In this document: positions 22,554-31,123 of the stretch, one piece after another
How positions within the stretch are numbered: the stretch's first letter is position 1
Layout of the letters: every line of letters starts with the position of its first letter
Source: SIG440 sp045645905
GTDB taxonomy: Bacteria; Bacillota; Clostridia; Monoglobales; Monoglobaceae
DNA: 35,822 nt
NCBI GenBank assembly: GCA_045645905.1
Contig: JAZRJT010000069.1
Coordinates: 1-35,822 of the forward strand
Reading direction: 5' to 3'
Notes under the pieces: generated by a model
The model's input: the letters and a program-made list of their open reading frames with translations, nothing else
The model's database searches: none
What the model was told of the DNA's origin: nothing
Translations under genes and position numbers: made by a program

Positions 22554-22685
22554 ATGAACATAAATCCTATTAATTTTGTAAAAAACCTGTCTTATATGGG
22601 CGTCGGAATGCTTGGAATATTCATCGTTATCGGTGTCATAATATTATTGACAGTATTTCTTAATAATGTAACAAGTAAAAAATAA
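22554..22685 (+). CDS. 43-aa single-span membrane peptide, OadG-like gamma subunit
   Basis: ATG 22554 follows AAAGGA and encodes 43 residues with one strongly hydrophobic segment (about 17-36, GVGMLGIFIVIGVIILL), then a short polar tail ending SKK. Its position directly after the beta subunit matches the small gamma (OadG) subunit of sodium-pump decarboxylases, which is a single-span protein stabilising the complex. At 43 residues it is about half the size of usual OadG and lacks the Pro-rich, zinc-binding tail. I call it by position and topology only. Confidence 0.72.
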   Translation: MNINPINFVKNLSYMGVGMLGIFIVIGVIILLTVFLNNVTSKK

Positions 22686-22712
22686 TTTCTTGACCTGAAG
22701 GGAGTAGGCTAA

Positions 22713-24131
22713 ATGCGAAAGACAAAGGTAATATGCACAATTGGACCTGCATGTGAAAGTGAGGAAATTTTGACAAAAATGTGTCTTGAGGGTATGAATG
22801 TGGCAAGACTTAACTTTTCGCATGGTACGCATCAAGAACATCAAAACAAGATTGACCTCATCAAAAAGGTAAGAGAAAAGCTGAATTTGCCCATTGCAAT
22901 TATGCTTGATACCAAAGGTCCCGAATACAGAATAGGAATATTTGAAAATAAAAAGGTTACAGTAAATGACGGTGACACATTTACCTTTACAATTGATGAT
23001 ATAGTGGGTAATGAAAGAAAGGTCTCTGTTAACTATGACCATCTTATGGAAGATTTGAATGTTGGCGATACTGTTTCGGTAAACAATGGTTTGGTAACAT
23101 TTAAGGTTATGAAAATCAAAGGAAACGATGCAATATGTCAGGTGCTTTCGGGCGGTGAGCTATCAGACCGAAAGAGTATGAACTTCCCCGGCAAGGTTAT
23201 GAAGCATGAATTCTTAAGCCAACAGGATAAGGAAGATTTGCTATTTGGAATTAAAAACCAGGTTGACTTTGTTGCAGCGTCATTTGTGTCCCGCAAAAAG
23301 GATATTGATGATATGAGGAAATTTCTTAATGCCAACGGCGGCGAGGATATTGATATTATTGCCAAGATTGAAAACCGCAGCGGTGTTGACAATGTTGAGG
23401 AAATCTGCGAGATTGCCGACGGCATAATGATTGCTCGTGGTGATTTGGGTGTGGAAATTCCTTTTGTTGAGGTTCCTGCAGTGCAGAAGTATCTTATCAA
23501 CAAGTGTCGATTGCTTGGTAGCCGAGTGATAACTGCCACCGAAATGCTTGAGACTATGATTTACAATCCCCGTCCTACCCGTGCCGAGCTTTCTGATGTT
23601 GCCAATGCGGTATATGACGGTACATCCGCAGTTATGCTCTCAGGCGAAACTGCATCGGGCAAATATCCCGTTGAGGCGGTAAAGAATATGGTTGAAATCG
23701 TAAGATTTACCGAGATGGGCATTAATTATTCCAAGCGTTTTAAAAATGCCGAATTTGAAATACGCAGCAACCTTGACGCAATATCCCATTCCACCTGTTC
23801 GATGGCTATTGATGTGAATGCAAAGTGTATTATAGTCAGCTCTATCAGCGGAAAAACCGCGCGTATGGTTAGCCGTTTCAGATGTCCGGTCGATATTATC
23901 GGTATGACCACCGATGAAAAGGTTTGGCGAAAGCTGAATTTAAGCTGGGGCGTAACACCTGTTATGTGCGAGCAATTTAATTCGATTGAGGTGATGTTCT
24001 ATAACGCAGTCAACGAAGCAAAGAAAACATTCGAATTGTCAAATGGCGACAATGTGGTGCTTACCGGCGGACAACCCAATGGTCAAAGCGGAAATACAAA
24101 CATTATTAAAGTTGAAAAAATTTTCAGATAA
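22713..24131 (+). CDS. pyk: Pyruvate kinase
   Basis: A 472-residue enzyme converting phosphoenolpyruvate and ADP to pyruvate and ATP. The N-terminal motif RKTKVICTIGPA, MNVARLNFSHG, LDTKGPEYRIG, the B-domain and the signature IAKIENRSGVDN...IMIARGDLGVEIPF (Lys and Glu of the active site) are all present, followed by the allosteric C domain. It lacks the extra PEP-utiliser-like C-terminal domain found in Bacillus pyruvate kinases (about 585 residues). The ATG lies behind GGGAG. It is probably transcribed with the two decarboxylase genes. Confidence 0.97.
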   Translation: MRKTKVICTIGPACESEEILTKMCLEGMNVARLNFSHGTHQEHQNKIDLIKKVREKLNLPIAIMLDTKGPEYRIGIFENKKVTVNDGDTFTFTIDDIVGNERKVSVNYDHLMEDLNVGDTVSVNNGLVTFKVMKIKGNDAICQVLSGGELSDRKSMNFPGKVMKHEFLSQQDKEDLLFGIKNQVDFVAASFVSRKKDIDDMRKFLNANGGEDIDIIAKIENRSGVDNVEEICEIADGIMIARGDLGVEIPFVEVPAVQKYLINKCRLLGSRVITATEMLETMIYNPRPTRAELSDVANAVYDGTSAVMLSGETASGKYPVEAVKNMVEIVRFTEMGINYSKRFKNAEFEIRSNLDAISHSTCSMAIDVNAKCIIVSSISGKTARMVSRFRCPVDIIGMTTDEKVWRKLNLSWGVTPVMCEQFNSIEVMFYNAVNEAKKTFELSNGDNVVLTGGQPNGQSGNTNIIKVEKIFR

Positions 24132-24143
24132 AAATGCAGCTAA

Positions 24144-24177
24144 AAGGGGAAATATCCTGAATTGGATATTTCCCCTT
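24144..24177 (+). terminator. Terminator after pyk
   Basis: A perfect 14-bp stem AAGGGGAAATATCC (24144-24157) with GGATATTTCCCCTT (24164-24177) and a 6-base loop. The T-tract is weak (GCGTTATTCTT). Confidence 0.75.
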
Positions 24178-24274
24178 GCGTTATTCTTAATATAATGTGT
24201 TAGCCAATATGTTTTAAACTTGATGTCATTTATTGCAAAAAAAGGTCAGGAATCACATCATATTTTTTTGAATT

Positions 24275-24296
24275 TTGGTTAGACTAAACTAACCAA
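24275..24296 (+). promoter_or_regulatory. Palindromic operator, DtxR/IdeR iron-box-like
   Basis: A perfect 8-bp inverted repeat TTGGTTAG-ACTAAA-CTAACCAA sits 20 bases before the DUF3793 start codon. It contains TTAGACTAA, close to the TTAG-n-CTAA core bound by DtxR-type metal-dependent repressors. The site overlaps where the promoter must be, and no clear -10 box is recognisable. Iron control fits what is known of DUF3793 gene neighbourhoods, but a different repressor is possible. Confidence 0.55.
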
Positions 24297-24316
24297 GACA
24301 AACTGAGGTGAGATTT

Positions 24317-24865
24317 ATGGATTATATTTTTGCATATTATTGTGCACCTGCGCTGGCAGGAATTAAGCCTGCCAACATTGTTTCTTGCGATAAATTAAAA
24401 ATAAAGGATGCAGAAAGTAAGATTGCCGGATTAAACGAACAGTTGAATAAAAAAGATATTTTCTTAAAAATTTTATGGCAATGTAAAAAAAGTATACTTG
24501 TTATGGCTTACCGTAAGGCGGTTCTTGAAAAAACATTGTGTGAAGAAAAAATTTACAGATTTCTGCGTACCTTTGGATATCCTGAAAAGGTGACTTTAGA
24601 TGGGTATATTGAATTTCTTAAATCAAGAATGAAAAATCAGGAATTCCCTCACGAAATAGGTGCTTTTTTGGGATATCCGCTACACGATATTCAGGGCTTT
24701 TTATATCACAAAAATTATGGTTGTCTTTTGTGCGGTGAATGGAAGGTGTATAAGGATGCCGAAAGGGCTAAAAAGCTTTTTGAAAGATTTGCAGCTTGCC
24801 GTAAGGCTGTTGTAGATAGGGTAAGGCACGGTTATACTCTGGCACAGATTTTTTGTGCGGTTTAA
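24317..24865 (+). CDS. DUF3793 family protein
   Basis: A 182-residue protein of a clostridial family of unknown biochemical function. The pattern YYCAPALAGIKPANIVSC near the N-terminus and PHEIGAFLGYPLHDIQGFL...YGCLLCGEWKVY in the second half are what I recognise as DUF3793, including several conserved Cys. Such genes often lie with iron uptake (feo) and flavodoxin genes. I chose ATG 24317, 6 bases after GAGGTGA, rather than the GTG at 24308, which lies within the RBS. It appears monocistronic here, controlled by the palindromic operator upstream. Confidence 0.8.
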   Translation: MDYIFAYYCAPALAGIKPANIVSCDKLKIKDAESKIAGLNEQLNKKDIFLKILWQCKKSILVMAYRKAVLEKTLCEEKIYRFLRTFGYPEKVTLDGYIEFLKSRMKNQEFPHEIGAFLGYPLHDIQGFLYHKNYGCLLCGEWKVYKDAERAKKLFERFAACRKAVVDRVRHGYTLAQIFCAV

Positions 24866-24890
24866 AGATAGGTAAAATGTGTAAAAAGTA

Positions 24891-24919
24891 TTGATTTATT
24901 CGGGATATTTTGTTATACT
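24891..24919 (+). promoter_or_regulatory. Promoter of the CBM9-like gene
   Basis: TTGATT (24891-24896), a 17-base spacer and TATACT (24914-24919), 38 bases before the chosen ATG. Confidence 0.75.
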
Positions 24920-24956
24920 GTAAAAAACAGTATCTTATGAAATGGAGAGATTTGAT

Positions 24957-25541
24957 ATGTATACAATTAAGAAAAAAGGCTCTGCAGATATCCCGACAAT
25001 TACAATTACAGACTATGTTGACCCTGAGGGATACTGCCCTAAAATTGTATTCCGTGCAACCTACAGTGACGAGGGTTTTCACGCACATTTTGACGCATAC
25101 GAAAAGAACCCCAGAGCAGTTGTGACCGAGCAGCAGGGGCCTGTTTGCACAGACAGTTGCCTTGAATGGTTTATGAATTTTGACCCTGTTCACACTGACA
25201 GATATTTCAATATTGAAATGAATGCAAAGGGTATTGCCAACATTGGTTTCCGCAAGGACAGATACGACAATACACCTCTTAGCCTTGAGGACATCGAATC
25301 AATGAATATAAAAGCCGAAGTTTTTGAGGATTACTGGACAGTTGACTATACTGTTCCTTTTGAACTTCTCAAAAAATATATTCCTGATTACGAATTCAAA
25401 ACAGGTCTTGAGCATCCGGCAAATGTATACAAATGCGGTGACGAAACCGAATTTCCGCATTACGGCTGCTGGTGTATGGTTAATCGCCAAAAGCCTGATT
25501 TCCATATACCTGCGTACTTTGGTAAAATGACAATGGAATAA
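24957..25541 (+). CDS. CBM9-like carbohydrate-binding domain protein
   Basis: A 194-residue single-domain protein that resembles the family 9-like carbohydrate-binding fold (PF16011 type). Visible landmarks are CLEWFMNFDP, RYFNIEMNAKG, WTVDYTVPFELLKKY, GNVYKCGDET-like AANVYKCGDETEFPHYG and the final PDFHIPAYFGKMTME. No signal peptide or membrane segment is seen, so it would be cytoplasmic, which is odd for a glycan-binding module. These stand-alone proteins are common in Clostridia, without known function. ATG 24957 is preferred over 24942, since the GGAGAG Shine-Dalgarno lies between them. Confidence 0.78.
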   Translation: MYTIKKKGSADIPTITITDYVDPEGYCPKIVFRATYSDEGFHAHFDAYEKNPRAVVTEQQGPVCTDSCLEWFMNFDPVHTDRYFNIEMNAKGIANIGFRKDRYDNTPLSLEDIESMNIKAEVFEDYWTVDYTVPFELLKKYIPDYEFKTGLEHPANVYKCGDETEFPHYGCWCMVNRQKPDFHIPAYFGKMTME

Positions 25542-25552
25542 CATTATTTTAT

Positions 25553-25586
25553 GCAGGGAGGGTACCGATACCTTCCCTGCTTTATT
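25553..25586 (+). terminator. Terminator after the CBM9-like gene
   Basis: A 12-bp stem GCAGGGAGGGTA/TACCTTCCCTGC (25553-25564 with 25569-25580, one G-T pair) followed by TTTATTTGTT. Confidence 0.85.
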
Positions 25587-25594
25587 TGTTAAAA

Positions 25595-25870
25595 CTATTC
25601 AATAGATAAGCTTTGAATAGCTTTATATTCTGAAATCAGTTGCTCGTACCTTGTTTGTTCGGACTGAATTTTATAAATATAAAAATCTATCAGTTTTGGT
25701 TCTGTAACGTTATTAAAATTTTCCATCGCAAGCTGCATTTCATACCGGGTGTGTTCGATATTTGATTTAAGCTCGCGGATGCGTCTTTCTTGTGTCAGGT
25801 CGGGCTTGTTTTTAAGGCTTATAACCTTGTCCCAGGTGGTTGCAATATTGGCAGAAAGGCCGGCAAACAT
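25595..25870 (-). CDS. DUF2508 (YaaL-like) small coiled-coil protein
   Basis: A 91-residue, largely helical protein. The second half (MQLAMENFNNVTEPKLIDFY and IYKIQSEQTRYEQLI) matches the YaaL/DUF2508 pattern of an amphipathic helix, then NxVT(D/E)PELIDYxIY, then a Tyr/Gln-rich helix. The function is unknown. GGAATG lies about 8 bases before the ATG. It is the only minus-strand gene in the right half and converges with the CBM9-like gene. Confidence 0.75.
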   Translation of the reverse strand: MFAGLSANIATTWDKVISLKNKPDLTQERRIRELKSNIEHTRYEMQLAMENFNNVTEPKLIDFYIYKIQSEQTRYEQLISEYKAIQSLSIE

Positions 25871-25965
25871 TCACATCATTCCTTTCGTTTATTACTTTTA
25901 TTACATATTATGGTCTGATATATGAAATTTATTCCAAAATATTCACGAAGTTTTGCAAAGAACAC

Positions 25966-25994
25966 TTGTGTAATTGGCAAAAGTGTGTTATACT
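25966..25994 (+). promoter_or_regulatory. Promoter of the secA-prfB-prfA region
   Basis: TTGTGT (25966-25971), a 17-base spacer and TATACT (25989-25994). The leader is about 75 bases, with CGGAGG before ATG 26078. Confidence 0.75.
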
Positions 25995-26077
25995 AGATGT
26001 AATTATGTACAATGGTATAATTGTGTGTTTTATGCATTAAATATAATTGAATTTACTTATATCCGGAGGTTAAACTA

Positions 26078-28834
26078 ATGAGTTTTAAAGGGCTGATTGA
26101 GAAATTTATAGGCACATACAGCGAACGCGAATTAAAACGAATTGATCCTATAGTTGATAAGGTTCTGGCACTCGAGCCTGATGTGCAAAAAAAGACAGAT
26201 AGCGAGCTCAGGGAAATGACAGATATTTTTAAACAGCGTCTTGCAAACGGCGAAACACTTGATGATATTTTGCCTGAAGCTTTTGCTGTTTGCCGTGAGG
26301 CGGCGTGGCGTGTTTTGGGAATGAAACATTTCCGTGTACAGATTATTGGTGGTATTGTTTTGCATCAGGGCAGAATTTCTGAAATGAAAACGGGTGAAGG
26401 TAAAACTTTGGTTGCAACCTTGCCGGCATATCTGAATGCTCTTTCGGGTAAAGGGGTTCATATCGTAACGGTGAATGACTATCTTGCAAAGCGTGACAGC
26501 GAATGGATGGGAAAACTCTATAACTTCCTTGGACTCAGCGTGGGTCTTATCGTTCACGAAAAGGACAACGCCCAACGTCGTGAGGCGTATGCGGCAGATA
26601 TTACTTATGGAACTAACAACGAGATGGGATTTGATTATCTGCGTGATAATATGGTAATTTATAAGGAAAACAAGGTTCAGCGTGGACACAGCTATGCAAT
26701 CGTTGACGAGGTTGACAGTATCTTAGTTGACGAGGCTAGAACTCCTCTTATTATTTCGGGTGTGGGTGATAAATCTACTGCCCTTTACGAGCAGGCAAAT
26801 ATTTTTGCACGGACTCTTAAATCACGCACTGTTGTTGAAACTGACAGCAAAGCCGAGGATGAAGAACTCTTTGGCGATGTTGATTATGTTATAGACGAAA
26901 AAGCAAAGACAGCAACCCTTACCCCCGAGGGCGTAAAAAAGGTTGAAGCCGCTTTTGGAATAGAAAATCTTACCGACCCTGAAAATGCAACAATTTCACA
27001 TCACGTAAATCAGGCAATCAAGGCAAACGGTATTATGAAACGTGACAGAGATTATGTTGTAAAGGATGGTCAGGTTATAATTGTTGATGAGTTTACGGGT
27101 CGTCTTATGTTTGGTCGTCGTTACAGCGACGGTCTTCATCAGGCAATTGAGGCAAAGGAAGGCGTGACAGTTGAAAATGAGAGTAAAACTTTAGCCACAA
27201 TCACCTTCCAGAATTTCTTCCGTCTTTATGATAAGCTGTCAGGTATGACAGGTACTGCACTGACCGAAGAAACAGAATTCCGCGAAATATATAATCTTGA
27301 TGTGGTGGTTATCCCAACCAACAAGCCATTAATCCGTCAGGATTTGCCGGATATAATTTATAAAACCGAAAACGCCAAATATAATGCAGTTATCGCCGAG
27401 GTTGAAAAGGCACACGCCAAGGGACAGCCGGTGCTTATTGGTACAGTTTCAATCGAAAAGTCAGAAAAGCTCAGCGGTATGCTGAAGCGTAAGGGCATAA
27501 AGCATAATGTTTTAAATGCTAAAATGCACGAGAAGGAAGCCGAGATTGTTGCTCAGGCAGGTAAAGCAGGGGCTGTTACCATTGCAACCAATATGGCGGG
27601 CCGTGGTACCGATATTGTTCTTGGCGGTAATGCAGAATTTCTTGCTAAAGACGAAATGGCAAAGATGGGCTTTACACCTGAACTGATTGTTCAGGCAACA
27701 GGCTTTGCTGAGACGGATGATGCTGAAATTATAAATGCAAGAGCTACATTTAAAGAGCTTAACGATAAATACAAGGCAGAAATCGAGCCCGAACAGAAAA
27801 AGGTTCTTGAGGCAGGAGGCCTATATATTATCGGTACCGAACGTCACGAAAGCCGCAGAATTGATAACCAGCTTCGTGGACGTGCGGGTCGTCAGGGCGA
27901 TGCAGGCAAGTCGAGATTCTATCTTTCACTTGAGGATGACCTGATGCGTCTGTTTGCTGCCGAGAGAATAAGCAGAATTATGGAAATCACGGGCTTTGGC
28001 GATGACGAGGCAATTGACAGTAAGCTGTTTTCAAACACACTTGAGGTGGCTCAGGCAAGGGTTGAGGGTCGTAACTTTGATATAAGAAAACACGTTCTAA
28101 GCTATGACGATGTAAACAATCAGCAACGAGAAATGATTTATAAGCAGCGCAATGATGTTCTTGACGGAGTTGATTTAAAGGCAACTGTTGAAAAGATGAT
28201 GCGCAGTGTTATTGCTGAAATTATTTCAATGAATACGGGCGGCACACCCCACGCAGAAGACTGGATGTGGGATACAATCCGTGACAGAATGACGGCTGTT
28301 TTTGGTAAATTTGAACCGGGTGACCTCAAATTTGAAGAAATCGAGATTGACCGTATGACCGTTGATTCACTTACCGATGACTTGATGGAAAAGGTTCTGG
28401 CAAAATATGCTGCTCAGGAAGAATTGTTTGGCGATGCAATCCGTGAGGTAGAACGTATAATTCTTTTACGCACAGTTGATGCAAAGTGGATGGACCATAT
28501 CGACTGTATGGAACAGCTTCGTCAGGGTATTTCCCTGCGTGCATACGCTCAGCGTGACCCGGTTGTTGAGTATAAGTTTGAGGCTATGGATATGTTTGAT
28601 GAAATGATTGCCTCAATCAAGGAAGAAACTGTGACAGGTCTTTTCCATGTACGTCCTGGAGCAAGTATCGAGCGCAAGCAGGTTGCAAAGCCTACTGCAG
28701 AAAATCACGGCGGTGACGGCACCTTGCAGAAGAAACCTGTTGTCAAAGGTGAAAAGGTTGGCAGAAACGACCCCTGTCCCTGCGGCAGCGGCAAAAAATA
28801 TAAGCATTGCTGTCTGGGCAAGGACGAACAGTAA
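26078..28834 (+). CDS. secA: Preprotein translocase ATPase SecA
   Basis: A 918-residue SecA, the motor that drives unfolded preproteins through SecYEG. Walker A MKTGEGKT (104-111), the DEVDSILVDEARTPLIISG Walker B region, the preprotein cross-linking domain (about 225-370), the second nucleotide-binding fold with NMAGRGTDI and ERHESRRIDNQLRGRAGRQGD, the scaffold and wing domains, and a C-terminal SEC-C zinc module (C900, C902, HC911-C912) for SecB or ribosome contact are all visible. The protein is complete. prfB follows after 36 bases. Confidence 0.98.
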   Translation: MSFKGLIEKFIGTYSERELKRIDPIVDKVLALEPDVQKKTDSELREMTDIFKQRLANGETLDDILPEAFAVCREAAWRVLGMKHFRVQIIGGIVLHQGRISEMKTGEGKTLVATLPAYLNALSGKGVHIVTVNDYLAKRDSEWMGKLYNFLGLSVGLIVHEKDNAQRREAYAADITYGTNNEMGFDYLRDNMVIYKENKVQRGHSYAIVDEVDSILVDEARTPLIISGVGDKSTALYEQANIFARTLKSRTVVETDSKAEDEELFGDVDYVIDEKAKTATLTPEGVKKVEAAFGIENLTDPENATISHHVNQAIKANGIMKRDRDYVVKDGQVIIVDEFTGRLMFGRRYSDGLHQAIEAKEGVTVENESKTLATITFQNFFRLYDKLSGMTGTALTEETEFREIYNLDVVVIPTNKPLIRQDLPDIIYKTENAKYNAVIAEVEKAHAKGQPVLIGTVSIEKSEKLSGMLKRKGIKHNVLNAKMHEKEAEIVAQAGKAGAVTIATNMAGRGTDIVLGGNAEFLAKDEMAKMGFTPELIVQATGFAETDDAEIINARATFKELNDKYKAEIEPEQKKVLEAGGLYIIGTERHESRRIDNQLRGRAGRQGDAGKSRFYLSLEDDLMRLFAAERISRIMEITGFGDDEAIDSKLFSNTLEVAQARVEGRNFDIRKHVLSYDDVNNQQREMIYKQRNDVLDGVDLKATVEKMMRSVIAEIISMNTGGTPHAEDWMWDTIRDRMTAVFGKFEPGDLKFEEIEIDRMTVDSLTDDLMEKVLAKYAAQEELFGDAIREVERIILLRTVDAKWMDHIDCMEQLRQGISLRAYAQRDPVVEYKFEAMDMFDEMIASIKEETVTGLFHVRPGASIERKQVAKPTAENHGGDGTLQKKPVVKGEKVGRNDPCPCGSGKKYKHCCLGKDEQ

Positions 28835-28870
28835 AATGTGTTAAAAAATATCTTTAAAGGATGTGAAAAT

Positions 28871-29990
28871 GTGATAGAGTTCGATGAATACAAGCTGGAG
28901 CTTGACGGAATGAAGAAAGATATTACAGATTTGAGGGATTCACTTTAACATCGAAAAAACGATGGAAGAAATCTCCGAGCTTGATGCAAAAACTATGGAG
29001 CCTGATTTTTACGGCGATATGGATGCCGCAGGCAAGGTTTTGCAAAGGATAAAAGGCTTGAAAAATAAGGTTGAAAGATACGAGTCACTCTATGGTGCGT
29101 GGGATGATTTAACAACACTTGTGGCACTTGCTATTGAAGAAGGTGACGCGACCGTTCTTGACGAGGTAAAGGAAGGCTTTAAGGAGCTTTCCGAAAATCT
29201 CAGCTCAATGAAGCTTGAAACCTTGCTTTCGGGCAAGTATGACGGCAACAATGCAATCCTTACCCTTCACGCAGGGGCAGGCGGCACCGAGGCCCAGGAC
29301 TGGTGCGAAATGCTTTACCGTATGTATACACGCTGGGCAGAACGCCGTGGCTTTAAGGTTGAAACCCTTGACTTCCTTGACGGCGAGGAGGCAGGCATAA
29401 AAAGCGTTACCTTCCAGATAGAGGGTGTCAATGCCTACGGTTATGCCAAGTGCGAAAAGGGTGTACATCGTTTGGTTCGTATATCCCCATTTGATTCGTC
29501 GGGCAGACGGCATACATCATTTGCATCACTTGATGTTATGCCCGAAATTGATGATGATATCGAGATAAACATCAACCCCGAGGATTTAAAGGTTGACACT
29601 TATCGTGCCAGCGGTGCAGGCGGTCAGCACGTCAATAAAACAGAGTCGGCAATCCGTATAACCCACCTTCCAACGGGTGTAATCGTAACCTGTCAGAACG
29701 AGCGTTCACAGCACAAAAACCGTGAAACAGCAATGAAGATGCTGAAATCAAAGCTGGTTGAAATTGCAGAGCGTGAGCAAAAGGAGAAGATTGAAGACCT
29801 GAAGGGTGTGCAGATGGAAATTGGTTGGGGCAGCCAGATACGTTCATATGTGTTCCACCCATACAGTATGGTAAAGGACCACAGAACCAATTTTGAAACA
29901 GGTAACACCGGCGCAGTAATGGACGGTGACCTTGACGGATTTATTGACGCATACCTTACAGCACTGTCACGCGGAGAGCTTGAAAAATAG
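28871..29990 (+). CDS. prfB: Peptide chain release factor 2, with programmed +1 frameshift
   Basis: Release factor 2 recognises UGA and UAA. The gene begins at GTG 28871 (MIEFDEYKLELDGMKKDITD) and after 25 codons meets an in-frame stop in AGGGATTCA-CTT-TAA-C. Slippage of the P-site tRNA from CTT to TTT at 28943-28946 moves reading to AAC at 28947 and yields NIEKTMEEISELDAKTMEPDFY, the normal RF2 continuation, giving 372 residues. A Shine-Dalgarno-like AGGG (28934-28937) upstream of the slip site is the usual stimulator. The SPF motif (RISPFDSSG) and GGQ motif (RASGAGGQHVNKTES) are present. The in-frame stop is TAA rather than the usual TGA. prfA follows after 14 bases. Confidence 0.93.
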
Positions 29991-30004
29991 AGAGGATAAA
30001 GATT

Positions 30005-31084
30005 ATGTTTGAAAAATTGTCATTTATAGAAAAACAGCACGAAGAGCTTGCAGCAAAAATCAGCGACCCTGCAGTTATGGCGGATATGGACAACTGGCGC
30101 AAGCTGTGCAAGGAACATTCGGATATGACTCCCATTGTGGAAAAGTATAAGGAATATAAAGCAAATATGAACACCATCAACGATGCCAGAGAGATGCTTG
30201 ACGACCCCGAAACAGATAAGGATTTTAAGGAAATGCTGCAGGATGAGATTTCCGAGGCAAAGGCAAATATCGAGCGTATCGAGGGCGAGCTTAAAATTTT
30301 GCTCCTTCCTAAAGACCCCAACGATGACAAAAACGTTATTGTTGAAATCCGAGGCGGTGCAGGCGGTGACGAGGCAGCACTTTTTGCGGCAGACCTTTAC
30401 AGAATGTATTCAATGTATGCTGAAACTAAACGCTGGAAGACCGAGGTTATGAATCTTAGTGAAATCGGTATCGGCGGCATTAAGGAAGTTTCATTTATGA
30501 TTGAAGGTCAGGGTGCATACAGCCGTCTTAAGTACGAAAGCGGAGTTCACCGTGTACAACGTGTTCCCGAAACCGAATCTCAGGGTAGAATTCACACATC
30601 AACTGTTACTGTTGCGGTTCTTCCCGAGGCAGAAGAGGTTGACTTTGAGATTAACCCTGCCGACCTTCAGATTGATACCTACCGTGCCAGCGGTGCAGGC
30701 GGTCAGCACGTTAATAAAACCGAGTCTGCAATACGTATTACACATATTCCTACAGGCGTAATTGTTGAGTGTCAGGACGAGCGTTCACAGCACAAAAACA
30801 AGGATAAGGCTATGAAGGTTCTTCGTTCAAGACTGTATGAAGCGGAGCTCCAGAAACAGCAGGATGCCATTGCTGCAGACCGCAAGAGTCAGGTGGGAAC
30901 AGGCGACCGCAGTGAAAGAATAAGGACATACAACTTCCCTCAGGGACGTGTTTCTGACCATAGAATTGGTCTTACATTATACAAAATTGAAGCTATTATG
31001 AATGGTGACATTGATGAAATTATTGATGCTCTTATCACAACCGACCAGAGTGAGAAACTGAAATTACAGGGCACAGAAGACTAA
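30005..31084 (+). CDS. prfA: Peptide chain release factor 1
   Basis: A 359-residue class I release factor that reads UAA and UAG. RF1 identity comes from the PxT recognition motif in RVPETESQGRIHTS, in place of SPF. The peptidyl-tRNA hydrolysis motif is RASGAGGQHVNKTES. The helical domain 1 (about 1-100), the conserved EIRGGAGGDEAALFA and the C-terminal NFPQGRVSDHRI are all present. It is full length. A RBS GAGAGG precedes ATG 30005. The two release factor genes lie in tandem, so RF1 and RF2 could be cotranscribed. Confidence 0.97.
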   Translation: MFEKLSFIEKQHEELAAKISDPAVMADMDNWRKLCKEHSDMTPIVEKYKEYKANMNTINDAREMLDDPETDKDFKEMLQDEISEAKANIERIEGELKILLLPKDPNDDKNVIVEIRGGAGGDEAALFAADLYRMYSMYAETKRWKTEVMNLSEIGIGGIKEVSFMIEGQGAYSRLKYESGVHRVQRVPETESQGRIHTSTVTVAVLPEAEEVDFEINPADLQIDTYRASGAGGQHVNKTESAIRITHIPTGVIVECQDERSQHKNKDKAMKVLRSRLYEAELQKQQDAIAADRKSQVGTGDRSERIRTYNFPQGRVSDHRIGLTLYKIEAIMNGDIDEIIDALITTDQSEKLKLQGTED

Positions 31085-31123
31085 ATATTCTTGTATATAC
31101 AAAGGAAAGGTAGGTAGAGGTTT

